NCBI GenBank assembly: GCA_022393335.1
Contig: JAJEKB010020874.1
Span: 370,506-434,505, forward strand
Direction: 5' to 3'
Source: Macrotrachela quadricornifera
Lineage: Eukaryota > Rotifera > Eurotatoria > Philodinida > Philodinidae
Length of the DNA stretch: 64,000 bases
The notes under the pieces were generated by a model. The model searched no databases and had not been told where the DNA came from. It worked only from the letters and a program-made list of their open reading frames with translations. This document shows positions 46,979 to 59,209 of this stretch, piece after piece. The position numbers were made by a program, and so were the translations under genes. Every line of letters starts with the position of its first letter. Positions within the stretch are counted from its first letter, which is position 1.

Positions 46979-48438
46979 CTATATTAAGACACAAATAAAA
47001 TGAAACGATGAAAGAACAGTAACAAAAATGAAATTATTCCATGGAAATGCTAGTATATGAGCCTTAGCTCGTGGTGTTGTTGTTGTTGTTGTCATAGATG
47101 ACAACAGTGGTTGATAAACTTGTGTTGCAAGACCACAAACATTTTTTCCACGAAGGATACGTACATAACCATTCTCACCCCATTCATTACCTAAATATAA
47201 AAGAAGAGATCTGCTGTATTCGATGACCTGTTACAAAAGTATTCAACGAACCCCAGCTATTTTTGGCAATCCAAAACGGTTCTCCCGTATCTGTTTCTCC
47301 ATAGCCAACCAATTGAAGTGGCTGAGTGATAATCGTTTGTGAACACTTCTGATCATTGTAAACTCCTATGATTATTCAAATTCAATTAACTTAAATGAAA
47401 CAACATACCTCATCATGATCTAATGTAGGCGCTATGCAAATAAGCTTTTGTGTTTAGAATGTTTTTTTTTCTCAATTTTGACGGAACAGCTTTATTACTA
47501 GAATCTAAATTAACCATCATCACAAGAAAACTACTAAAGTCTGAGTAACAAATATGCGTCAGTTTGAACAAATGTTGATAATAATTTTCTTTGATTAATT
47601 CAAAACGATTGTTATTGTAGAAAAACGAGACTAGACTCAAACTTAATTTATCTTACCATTCTCATATCTTGTAAAAGATCTTTCAGATGCATCAATGGCC
47701 ACGAGTAGTGTTGCTTGTTGTATAGCTGGCAACAATTCATTGTCGTCAGTTCCGGAAAAATGTTGGAGTACGTCATACTATTCAGACATCATTTATTTAT
47801 AATGAAATACTACAGAATGTCAAAACATATTGTAAACATACGGATGCGAATGGTGTACAAGCGTTGGGTTCACAGACGTTGCGTCGAGTGGGATAATCAT
47901 CATAGTAGCATATTCCACCCATCCTTTTGATACATTCATAGGAAATACCTTCCTGTACACAACAGTCAATAACACGAGCTACACTTCCACGTGCAAGTAT
48001 TCCTGTTTTAATTGCATGAAGAGTTTCAATGGTTTCTACAATACATAGAACGATATAACGAACTATAAATTATTTTAAATCTTTAACAATATTTAGTGAT
48101 TGCAACAAAAAAATGTTCTGCTAATCTAGAATAACAGTTCAAGATCAAACTAACTGAATATCACGAGATACATACCAACCATAACGATCGGAACTACATA
48201 AGGCGAGTCTCCTTCTTCAGTAACACGAGTAATAACACCTTTTGTTCTCCAATCAAGAGTCTCAGCAAAAACAGCGGATACAGATGTATTGCTATGTGAC
48301 ACTACTTCCAAAGGTGATACCTTATCATTCCATGTAAAGCTGATTAGAATGTAGAGAAAAGTGATCTGATGAAGAAAAAAAAGACAAAATGAATATAGTG
48401 TATTTATTTTTCATTTGACTTACTAGAAGAAAAGACAT
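46979..48438 (-). CDS. Papain-like (C1A) protein lacking catalytic Cys and His
   Basis: Six minus-strand exons with consistent phases: 48438-48424, 48365-48176, 48035-47842, 47777-47657, 47365-47252 and 47190-46979, giving 846 coding bases (281 residues). A 15-base first exon joins the second to give a good signal peptide (MSFLLITFLYILISF). Papain landmarks follow: LDWRTKG at the mature N-terminus, ETLHAIKTG, GTDDNELLPA, LLVAIDASERSFTRYENGVY, KNSWGNEWGENGYVRILRG and VCGLA. At the active site the usual GQCGSCW is GDSPYVV, so the oxyanion Gln is Asp and the nucleophile Cys is Val. The usual NHAV before VGYG is TQPLQ, removing the His. Only the Asn (KNSWG) remains. The I29 propeptide is missing. 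A Thr-rich linker and hydrophobic tail (NNFIFVTVLSSFHFICVLI) suggest a GPI anchor. It is best read as a cell-surface pseudopeptidase, possibly a binding protein. Confidence 0.75.
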
Positions 48439-50216
48439 TATTTGTGGTAGATTGCATAGAATAAAATACAGAATTATATGTAACTGATGCAGCACTCATA
48501 GATAACGATATCAGTGTAACTTTCGCTAAAGTGAAATGATGACTAAAATAAATATTCATATCTTGATGAGAGAATATCAGTCACACAACAACTTTTCAAC
48601 AGTTGTGAGAACAAGTATTCAAAAGCTGATACTATAGAGCAGTTTTACAAAGTACTGTCTTTCAACAGTTATATATTTGTGCAGTGTAAATCATATGCAA
48701 CATAGTCTCGCATAATTGTCATGAAATGATGAAACATTAAAATATTTATTTTTTATTTTCATTTCGATTTAGTCTTAAAGACTTTCAATAGACAGCTATT
48801 CGCGTACCAAGCTATATTTTATTGTTTTATCAATCTCTTACAATATTTTGATTAAATTCAAGTTTAACAAAGAAGCTAGTTCGTAGTCATTTGCCTGCAA
48901 CTAAATGTTGGTGAATTATAGCATTGGTCTTGAATCAAATTTATAACATTTTAACTGTTGTCTCCGTTTTTATTTTTGTATTCTATTATACCATCCAGTG
49001 CTATAATTGTTCCTAAATATAATATTTTCCTTGTGGAATATAAATAACAAAATTTGCCTGTAAGCTATAAGGCAAAGTTTTCTGGCTTCCTTCCTCTCTT
49101 CCTTTTGCTACAGACAGCCATTCATTATAGAAATGTGTGTGCAGGTTTATATTGAAATCTTTTTGTCCCATCTTTTCTCATTGCAAACCTTTCCTAATAA
49201 TCGACAATGATCAGCATCACGTTGATTTCTCACAGCTCACTAATAACAAAAAAGGCACTGAAGAATATTAATGGCAAGACTTACACTGTTCTATAATATT
49301 TCAAAAACTTCCTTGAAATTTAAATATCCGGAATACGCTTTTGAATTTTCTGAATGACATAGTTTTCGATTCTTGACCAAATGAAACATTATTCGATCAA
49401 GTTCTAACTTCGAGAAATTGTCAATGTCTGTATTTCAGGATTTGTCAAGATACATAATTGTATGATAAGATCTACTGTAGGTATTATCGATGTCCACAAC
49501 AGAAATATTTGTCACTTAACTTAATGGCAAGAAGAATAAAAATAATAGTAATCTAAGTAAAAATCTTAAATAAAAAATTGAGCATTAAGGAAAAAAGTCA
49601 AAGAAAACAATTTCTGTCTGAAATACAAAAATAAATGCAGAAGATCATTTCTTTAATAATTCATTGTTCTCCGAAGGCAGCTATTAGCTGTTATAGATTC
49701 TTTATGTATTTTGTAATAGTACTTAGAGAATATCGAAAGTAATGGCGTCCGCATCTTAATGTCATATAAAACACTTAAGAAAAAGTTCGTTTTTTATGAC
49801 CAGATAGAACACGATTTGTTTTATCGTTCTATGTTATTTGATCAAGATTGTTTTCAAAACAATGTATTAATCGATACTAAAGTGAAATGCAAAAGTACCG
49901 CATCTATTATAATCTAGTAGTACGACCTAGTTTTTTTTACAAAAAGCAGTTCTTATCGAAATTTTATTATTATCGATTAGTTGAATAGTAATCCAAGAAC
50001 ATTAAAAGATAGATCAAACGACGTTCTATCTGTTGATAAAAAAATTAAGACAGTCTTCTATACAATTTCATTGAAACTTGTATTTATATTGAATATATTT
50101 TCTTTTATTCAAAAACACACGAGTTTTCCAAAATTAGATATATACATGAAAATCTGATGTTACTAAACTTATTGCTTGGATAATTTAGTCACAGTTATAG
50201 TAATGATGCAAATTGT
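48439..50216. other. Non-coding spacer
   Basis: About 1.8 kb of AT-rich sequence. It contains the upstream flank of the papain-like gene and the downstream flank of the GPCR. No exon or repeat could be supported. Confidence 0.45.
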
Positions 50217-51295
50217 TTACATGGGTACCGTAGGACGCACCCTGATGTTTGTTAAATATAATCGTATAGAACGTGGCAATACTTCGGGAAGACCCATTAA
50301 TGAGACAAATGGGTATAACAAGACAACCGAATAATAGCTGTATGGAAAAACACTGACATTAAGCTTGAGAAGCAATGGTGGTGGCACGGAGGAAGTCAGT
50401 ATGATCATTAAACAGATAACTATAGGAAGCCAAACAATATTATGCATCACTACAATGTATATCAATTGCAGAACGAGACGTCGATTTTTTTTCCACATTT
50501 GTTGTTGTCTCATACGACGTTTCTGATAGAGAATACGACATAGTAAAGTAAGACTAGCAAGAGTACTGATAAAAACAGGTAAACTAAGATTGGTCATTGT
50601 ATCAAAACTGCCAAGTATTCTTTCAAAGAGATAACATGGTCCTCCACATGTAATTGTTGTATAATCAAATTGATTAACACATGGATAAATATAAATAAGA
50701 CCAATGTAAAGAAGAATTGGATAAATAATGCAAAATATTATCGGTAAATAATGAAATGCAATTAGATGTTGATGAATTAAAATACGATGAAAAACGAGTA
50801 AATAACGTTCAATTGAAGCATAAGTCATCAACATTAAATTGATTCCATTGAAAGTTATATCTTGAAATGCCCAGAATTTACAAAAACTATCCGAATGAAT
50901 TGGTGCACTTCCATAGCGCATAAAGGATAATACAATTGGAAGCTCACTTCCTACCTAAAATAATCACATATATTACATCAAGCTTCTTTCTACATTGAAA
51001 TCTTATCGTCTTTCATGTAAAATTTGATTTCATTGTTGTGATATACTCTTTATTGAGTGTGAAAAACAAAATTTACCTGGAGAAAACTGAAAATTAAAAT
51101 AGCCAAAACAGCATGATGATGAATATCAATTCGCAATCGATGTCTGAGGATAAATTGAATGAAGATGAATAAAGAGCAAAGAACAGATGGAATGAAAATA
51201 GCAATAAAAATAGCAAATATAATCGATCGACTAAGAGGTGTTGTCAGATCTAATGATTCTATGTCAGAATTATTGTTATTATCAAATGTCGACAT
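50217..51295 (-). CDS. Rhodopsin-like seven-transmembrane receptor, two exons
   Basis: Exon 1 is 51295-51077 (ATG, extracellular N-terminus with NNNNSD, then TM1 IFIAIFIPSVLCSLFIFIQF and TM2). It ends at CAG|GTAAAT. Exon 2 is 50954-50217, starting after TTTTAG, phase 0, for a total of 318 residues. TM3 ends in MTYASIERYLLVFHR, with E-R-Y in place of D-R-Y. Cys in FCKFWAF and in TITCGGPCYLF could form the extracellular disulfide. TM5 and TM6 flank a basic loop (RILYQKRRMRQQQMWKKNRR) suited to G-protein contact. TM7 lacks NPxxY. It belongs to a different bdelloid receptor subfamily from the one at 11.1-12.2 kb (separate TM3 motif, and an intron here). Ligand unknown. Confidence 0.75.
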
Positions 51296-53865
51296 TTCCA
51301 ACAGATGAATCGTTAACCTTTTTTTAATAAATGACAAAACTAATCTACAAAAAACAAAGTCTTTCAAATAGGTCAATTGATGAGCGGAATTAATTCAAAG
51401 TCGATATAATTAATCGTTACCTACTGTATTGAGTTACAATCATGATATTTTTAGTACTGCAACTCTATACTTTAATTTTCCTGGAATAATGGGTTCTGTG
51501 GACAAGTTTTAACCAATTTTGCTAACATCTAAGGGTATTACATTTTCTCGTTATTATTTTTTTAATAAATTATAGAAGTGAGTCGAACAACTTTATTCAT
51601 AAGGAACGAAAACTTAAAGACAAAGTTACTTGATTTAACTCTATTACATATCAAAATTCTCTATAGCGATGGAAGAATAATCAAAAATCTGATTGTCGGT
51701 CAATTATGACGCACTATTTCGAGTTGATTCTGCTCAGAACAATGGTTAAAAACTGCGAATCAACATATGATCTTGAAGAAAGTCAAATCAAGAAGGCTTT
51801 TAATACATCGCTATACAATTCATGTTTGCGACGAAGCTGATAGAAAATGGCGTTGAATTTTTTGAATAGAGCTTTGTTCGATCTCTTCTTTTTACCATTT
51901 CATGAACTCTTCTTAACCTTCAATTTTACTCGTTGCTGATTGAAGAGAAACTATTAATACGCAAAACTCATCATCGTAAAACGATATAGGAAAATAAAAG
52001 AGATGCTTGAACAATGACTTGATTTTTTCTGTTGTGCGAGATTAAAGAGTGATGATGAAAAAGAAAGTATTTCAAGAGAAAAAAATCCGTATATGAATAG
52101 CTTTAATCTAGAAATTAAAAATAAAGAAAAAAATAAAAGAATATCATTTGCGGATCACTCAGAAGGCTTACTGTCCCACTCGTTCTATTTATATATACAA
52201 GAGAAAAAAGAAATTGCTTTTCAGAAATTAGGTTATTTTTTCTAATGAATCGACTCAAACATCATATTAAAACTAAGATGACACTTGATGAACTCTTAGT
52301 TGGATATGGGTAAAAAAATTGCGTTGTTACGTATTCCAAAGGAAATAAATAAAACATCATTAGAGAACATTGAGAGATTAAGTGTTCATTAAAGATAAAA
52401 ATATCATTTTTTTTACTCTTCAACATTTACTTTTATGAAATAAATAAGAAAAGATTTTTTTATCATGCTATTTTAGATCTTGAATATAAAATTTCTAGTT
52501 TTTCAATATAATAGTAAACTAAATGGTTATAACTATGCCATATCTTTGAGAAACTTTTGCAAATTATCATTATGTCTTTCTTCTCCAATTATATCTAATT
52601 CTAGGAAGCCTACTGTTAAAATTACGATTAAACATTTTCAACATTAAAATGTGTGTGCAGATCTCTGATAAGAAAAAAAGCGATCTATGAAGAATATTAT
52701 AGCTTAATATAATAACATTTATTATGACTATAAGTTTTGATATTTTGTAGTTATAGTAAGACCTTTGTGGATTAAGAACATCAGGTCAAAATTCTAACCT
52801 TTAGCGTCCTAATTCATACCTTAATCTACACCAAAAATTAAGTAAATTGAATATATTTCAAGAAGAAGATCTAACGATACGATTCTTTTCAGATTTTATC
52901 TCTTTTAAAAAGCTTTTCAACACATAAAAAAGAATTTCCTCGTCAATCAGAATTAGTAAAATTCCATTTGTAGTATTACTATTAAAATCATATACGTACT
53001 GCAGTACTTATCTAATCTAAGTATAAGATAATCTCAAATTCATTTATAGAAGGAATATTTTGAGCTCCAAGTAGCTCTTAATCGTTTTATCTATCAATGA
53101 ATAATTGAGACCAAGCTTATTTCGATCAAGTTCAATGTTTAAATAATCTAATCGATTAAAATGGCACTATTTTAATCCTTTCAAGATCCATGGGACATAT
53201 ATGTCCCACTTTTTGGTTTTGGCCAGAGAATTGTATTGAATTAAAGAAATTAATTCTGGTAGAAAGAACGATAAAAGTGCCTAGATAGCGTAAATTTCTA
53301 GCTATTCCAGTTAAAATTAAAGCTACGTAACAAAGAAAATGATGGCATGTTTTCTTTTCTAACCGTGCAATAAATAAAGAAAAACAAGATAAAAAAGAAT
53401 TTGAATAATTAAGACGAAAAGAAAAAAAGAATGACCGATATACATAAATATATATGACGCATATCGATAATCTAAAGAAAAGAAAACGAAAAACGAGCAT
53501 ATACATGTACGCATGTAGAGAGTGCAATATAATCTCGTTAGAATACTCTCTGACTACCATGTTCGGAATTTGTCGGAAAATTCCAGTATTTTATGGGATA
53601 AATGGAAACTTTCAGTATGCTATAGAATGTTCTGGACAATTTTATACAAGTATATAAGGCGAATTCGTCATAGGAAATTATCAGTTTTCGGTTTGAAGTT
53701 GCAAGGTGATTATGAAGATAGTGGAGGTGAAAATAATAATCCTAAAGGTAATAACCGTCCAACTTTACTGACTTCATCAATTTCTCGTTGTTCATGGATA
53801 CCACATTTCTACCCTCCTCCTGCATAAAACCTTCAGTCATTAAGAAAGTGTTCTGGTATATTACC
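51296..53865. other. Long AT-rich stretch
   Basis: No supported gene in about 2.6 kb. Open frames near 53156-53827 are Phe/Ser-rich or overlap each other. The plus-strand frame at 53522-53827 could be the lost N-terminal part of the piggyBac transposase that follows, but shows no diagnostic motif. Confidence 0.4.
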
Positions 53866-55206
53866 ATCATCTCCTATTCAAACGTTTAAAAGACTCTTTG
53901 CTGATGATATTTTCAATCTAATACAAGAACAAGCAAACATTTATGGAAGGTAGACCTATCAGAAACCAGAAGATATGATTAATTGGACTGATATTATGAA
54001 AGTCAAAATAGAACAATTTCTCAGTATCAATATTATTATGGGATATTGTAAGAATCCATCAGTCGATTCCTACTGATCTATGGGCGCAGCATTTTGAAAT
54101 GAAAAGATTTTAAAATCAATGTCGCGTGCGAAATTTTAAAAAATCTTAGAAAATTTACATCTTGTTGACAATTCAAGATTAGCAAAAGATGAAAAAGCAG
54201 AATCCAACAAATTATATAAAGTAATAAATTTTCTCGAAATATTATTACACAATTTCCAGGCAAAGTTCGATTTAGGAGAACAATTGACTATAGATGAAAT
54301 GATGATAAAGTTTAATGGCAGATCTTCATTCAAACAATAAATAAAGGAAAACCAATAAAGCGAGGTTACAAAGTCTGGGTACTTGTCGATGCATCAACCG
54401 GTTATGTATATAACTTAAAGATTTATTCCGGTAAATCGATTGAAAGAGAAATGCCTCTAGATGAGCATGCTGTCTGGTCATTGACCAGAGGACTCTCAAT
54501 AAAATTTCACTATATACTGTATTGGTACTCTGAGAAAAACGAGAAGAGTTATTCCATCTGAGATCATTGATGACATCAAAATAGCTTGTGGTGATTTACA
54601 ATTTTTTGGAGAAAAATTCCATTTCAGTTCTCAAATGGATGGACCGGATATTGGTATATATTATGTCTAATTTCTCTGATTCAACAGAAATGACCAAAAT
54701 TATTCGTAAATTGAAAAATGACAAGTAATCCACATAGATTGTCCAGCAATGATCCAAGATTACAATTATGGAAAGGTTGAAGCGGATCGAGCTAACCAAA
54801 GAATTAAATGTTATGCTATTGCAGAAAGTCAAATAGAAATTGGCTTCGAATATTTTTTCATTTATCGTAGGGATCATCCAAATGATAACATGGTATACTT
54901 GCAATTTTTAGCTATTATTGTCGAACAACTAATTGGTTGCAGATCGTCTGTGAATAAAAGAAAAGAAAGACCTATAACACATTTTTCTGTTAAGAAGTGC
55001 AAGAAAGGTAAAAAAGTATATCTATTTATAATGAAATTCAATTCTTCAATGTTGGTGTTCATCTTTCAATTACTGGGTTTCGAAGTAGATGTGTCCATTG
55101 TAGCATTACAACTCATGAAAAACGATCTTCCATAGAATGTTCAACTTTCAAGGTACCTTTATGTGTTTCAAATGAAAGAAATTACTTTTACTTATTTCAC
55201 ACAAAT
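53866..55206 (+). pseudogene. piggyBac-family transposase, inactivated
   Basis: Segments in order along the plus strand match the piggyBac DDE transposase: FKRLFADDIFNLIQEQANIY, then KIEQFLSINIIMGYCKNPSV, then EQLTIDEMMIKFNGRSSFKQ with the first catalytic Asp (about 54293), then KPIKRGYKVWVLVDASTGYV with the second (about 54388), then CPAMIQDYNYGKVEADRANQ. A C-terminal Cys-rich tail (RCVHCS, IECSTF) remains in another frame near 55085-55160. Stops occur after IYGR, NPSVDSY and SSFKQ, and at least two frameshifts separate the blocks. The third acidic residue region is disrupted. No TTAA-flanked termini could be identified. Confidence 0.8.
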
Positions 55207-56328
55207 TAGAACTTCATATTCTTGAACTCGGCTTATTCCTCAATATAGAGATATGCTCTTATTCTCCTTTTCAATTTGCACAGATTTTTACCATATAGTA
55301 GCTTGATACATTAGATTTTATCTTATTGCAAAATGACAATCCAATGTATAGAAGTCAGAGAAGAATTATTTTATTTTTCTCGTTTTACTAAAGCTTTTGT
55401 ATAAATTATACTCATGTTAATCGCTATAAATGGGTATGTAACACGATCTGGTCTCTGTGCCCAATAGACTAGATTAATGCCTACCTAACTGAGCCATAAA
55501 AATCGATGGAAATTCGCTTCACAGAATTTGGCTTTGAGAGGGCTAATAAAAATGTTCGTATTAGGAACATTTTTTAGCTTGTTGTTCTTATCCGAAACAC
55601 CGCTCCTAATACAAACAAATTCATTTCTCTGAAAAATACCGCTAATTACTTGATTCATTTCTGAGATAATTAGCTGATTTTTACACCATTGGCTTCGCTA
55701 AATGCTTCTCCACTTCAAAATGCAAAAAAAATTTTTATGATAAAAAATGAGTGAGAAAAAATAAAACGATCGACGTTATTGACAAAGCTGTTCTTAATAG
55801 AGGCATTGCCTGTACAATTATTGTCGATGATTTGTGCAGTTTTGGCAGTTAAGAGAAGCGATAGAGAGAGAGAAAGAATGTGTAAATGGCGCACCATTTT
55901 ATTTTTCGTCACAAAAATAAGCTGAAGAAACAGAAACAAACCAGTAATAGAAAAGTAAACTTTGATTTATTTTTGCAATGACGTTGATTAGAAAAGAAGC
56001 TGATTTATACAGACAAATCTTTGCATAGAAAACTGTTTTTTTTTTCTAACAGGTACTAACTAGTTAATTTCAAACGAATTACAATTTATTACCTAGTAAA
56101 TCTGGCAAGTAGATTTGGTCACTGAATTATCATTGAAGATTTGAGAGTCTTTGTACAATACTACGAAAATGAGTCAACACAATTTTTGATGTATTATAAG
56201 ATTTCCACATATATACTCAAGATGAAAAAATGTATTTTTGCCTCCAATATCTTGACTTGAATCAAACAATTTTCTGAATTATTGTCATTTAGATCGCATA
56301 ATTTTAGATCAGTTTAAGGGCATTGGTG
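55207..56328. other. Spacer with palindrome at 55552
   Basis: Non-coding. An 18-19 bp imperfect palindrome (TGTTCGTATTAGGAACA) lies at 55553-55569 and a related half-site follows near 55583. They are related to the cluster at 58464-58868. Confidence 0.5.
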
Positions 56329-58093
56329 ATGGCTTGTACGAAAACTGCCTCGAACAGGCTCTCAATTCGCGTTCAATGGATGTGGAATATAAATTCAGAT
56401 TCGTCGTCACAATGTCGACCAACCGATTGGCGTCCGTATGGAAATGAGGAAAATACGATCATTGAAGCAGCATTTAAGTCTGGTCAAAAGGATGTTATGT
56501 TGGGCAATTATCGTATTGATTTTAAGCGCAATCTTCAGATCTCTAATAGTGATAACAAGAAGCAATTCTCCGTCAAACGAATGGAATACATTGATGACAA
56601 AAAGCAGTTGCGAGAGGAACGATTCATGCCTAATCCTGTTGCTCCCACTCGTCCGTATGGTGGTCTGTATGGCTTTATTTCGCCCTTTATAAAAGAAGTA
56701 GTGAAGGATCTTAATCTAACCAGAGAAAAACTACCGTCAAAAGACAAAACAGTTATTCCGTTGGTCGTGGAAAAAGCTGCTCTTGGTATTATTGAAGAAG
56801 GCAAAAAGATTAGACACCAATTCGAGGCCGAAGATCTGGCTAATACTTTACGAGCAAAGAAAAATGCAGGAATAAGAGCAGTATGGGAGTGTTGTGCGAA
56901 ACTTTATTCTGAGGAAACCTTTTTATACAGGAGATTGAATGAAACCATGCGATTGATAGGGGACGAAGAACATGAACAGGTGTGGCAAAGTGAAGTGTGC
57001 ACATTGGGTCCATTTTGTTTACTTCTATGGGATAATCCATTTATTACTCGACTAACTCCACCCGGAACAATACTTTATCGTGGAGCCCACTTATCGGATG
57101 AGTTGATTACTTCATTCAAAGATGACTATCCAAAAGAACCTAAACCAATACGCTCCTTTCAAGCATTTACTTCGTGTACTCGGAAACGAAGTGTGGCTGA
57201 AGGATTCGGCAATGCCAATGTTTTATTTATTATGAGAGTTCGAATTGCTTTTTCTGCGAATATTAAATTACTATCCAAGTATCCAGACGAAGAGGAAGAA
57301 CTTTTGTGGCCTGGTGTCTGTTTTACTATCGAACGAATGGAATTTGACAAAGATACTAACAAACATTTAATCTTTTTAACACTTCAACATAGACATAATA
57401 GTAAGTAACTAAAATCTTTCATTGAATTTAAAATAATCAATGTCATCCTAAGGAGGAGAATTTCGAATGTATTCTGTACCGTAATTTAGTATCCGTGAAT
57501 ATTCTAATCTGCAAATACTGTATAAAGAGGAGAAGACATCGATATTCAAACTGAACTTTAACAGAAAATAAACCGTTAGCCATACCGTTTCGTTGAAATC
57601 ATATCGATTCTGTATGTGTGCTTGATTCCTTTTTCTTGCGTGTACATTACATTAAAAAATTCGTTTTATCATGCTAAAAGAATCATCTAAGAAATCAATA
57701 TTATTTCGTAAATTTTTCGTATCTGTTCGAACTTGAAAAGCGATATATACTTTTGAATATGACGATATTACGAGCTTTCTAATGATAATACTCTTTCTAG
57801 CTAGACTTGAAGCCGAAATTTTTCATTTGATTGATATGATTTTAATATAGAAGAGTAGATTTTACAAAGAAATAAGAGAGTAGCATTTTGTAATTATTCA
57901 GTACTTTTCAAAATATTCTTTAGGAACCGATCATTACCAAATATCAAGCACTCCTCGTCTTCGTAATCGTCGTATTTCTGATGATTTTGCTCGTAATGCT
58001 CGTGATGCTGATCTTCGGGCTGCTCTGCTTACTGACGCTGTTCTTGCTCGTACTAATCTTAATTATGATGGTTATGACAATGATTGGACTTGA
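56329..58093 (+). CDS. WWE domain fused to R-S-E ADP-ribosyltransferase, two exons
   Basis: Exon 1 is 56329-57400 and exon 2 is 57924-58093, joined at AATA|GTAAGT and TTTAG|GAACC, giving 413 residues. The N-terminus is a WWE domain: VQWMWNINSD, DWRPYGNEENTIIEAAFKSG and GNYRIDFKRNLQI (about residues 15-75). WWE domains bind iso-ADP-ribose units of poly-ADP-ribose. The ART domain has the Arg in ILYRGAHLSDELI, the Ser motif in FQAFTSCTRKRS and a long acidic turn YPDEEEELLWPGVCFTI with E-x-E intact. Exon 2 adds a 56-residue Arg/Asp/Ala-rich tail (RLRNRRISDDFARNARDADL). There is no signal peptide, so it is intracellular. A reader for ADP-ribose joined to a writer suggests recruitment to already modified proteins. 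Vertebrate WWE-PARPs pair WWE with the H-Y-E class instead. The first ATG of the open frame was chosen; GTG and TTG codons precede it. Confidence 0.8.
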
Positions 58094-59209
58094 TAATAGC
58101 ATACAGTGCAAGTGAACTGAGACATTATTTTATCTTAACATTTTCTTCATTCTTACTTTTTCGATTGATATTGATTTCAAATTCGATAACAGCCTTCCTA
58201 TACTCTCAGTAGAGCTTAATGAGTTCAACTCTTGAATTTTCCTTTATCAGATTCAGATCGGAAAAAGATTTAATATATTTTCCAAGTTTTGTTTGTTTTA
58301 TTAAAAGAAGTTACATTGTATACTTCAAGCGAATATCAGATTTAAGATCTCAATTTAAATAAATACAGATGGTGTTCATCTTTTATTCAATATTCTGGAG
58401 GACATCCACAAGCGATATCATAAACACCTTCTACGATATATATGTTTCGATTGCTACAGTCAATGTTCCTAATAGGAACAACTTTTTGAGAACTGATCGT
58501 ATTTATTTTTTCATTTTATCATTTCTCATGATAAAAAAAATGATCTCATTTTGTCAAGGATTAATTAAGTAATTAGCGATAGCTTAAGATTAATTGAATT
58601 TGTTCTTATTGGGAACACTTTTCCTAATAAGAACAACTAGTGAAAGAAGTGTTCCTAACAAGAACAGATCATAAAAAACACATAGAAAATTTTTTTTTTA
58701 GTAAATAAACTTTTGTTAATCTGAACTTGAACATTTCGATATACTTCTGGAACAACAAATATTCCTTATCATTCAAAGAGTTAAAATTCAAAGGTTCAGA
58801 TGTTTACAATTTAAAATGACATACTTATTAAATTTTTAAAAATACCTTGTCTGTTCTTAATAAGAACAAATTATGTAAAATATATCGAAAGAAATTATTT
58901 TTCAGTATATGAACATTTTGATATAAAAATTTAAAATTTTTTTCGTGTACTTAATTAAAAATTCTTTATCTACTGCTAATACATTAATATCTAGTGGTTG
59001 AAAGTATGCACTGGCATCATTGATTAATTTAATTGTTTCAATTATTATAATAATTTTCTCAGGTATCATTAAGAAAATGTTCGAGGCTAATTCTTTTAAC
59101 AAAACTCCACTAATATACGCGACTGATATTGTATTACTGAAATAAAATAGAATAAGATTTAACTAAAACAAAATCATCACAGAATAGATAATATAACCTG
59201 TGAACGTGA
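58094..59209. other. Spacer with palindrome cluster
   Basis: Non-coding apart from the palindromic motifs listed separately at 58464-58868. The open frames at 58369 and 58902 are Ile/Phe/Lys-rich noise. Confidence 0.45.
58464..58868. repeat. Cluster of GTTCYTAAYARGAAC palindromes
   Basis: Five sites in about 400 bp: TGTTCCTAATAGGAACA (58464-58480, perfect), GTTCTTATTGGGAAC (about 58602), TTCCTAATAAGAAC (about 58621), GTTCCTAACAAGAAC (about 58651) and TGTTCTTAATAAGAACA (58852-58868, perfect). A further related site is at 55553. They could be protein-binding sites or subterminal repeats of a decayed transposon. Confidence 0.65.
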
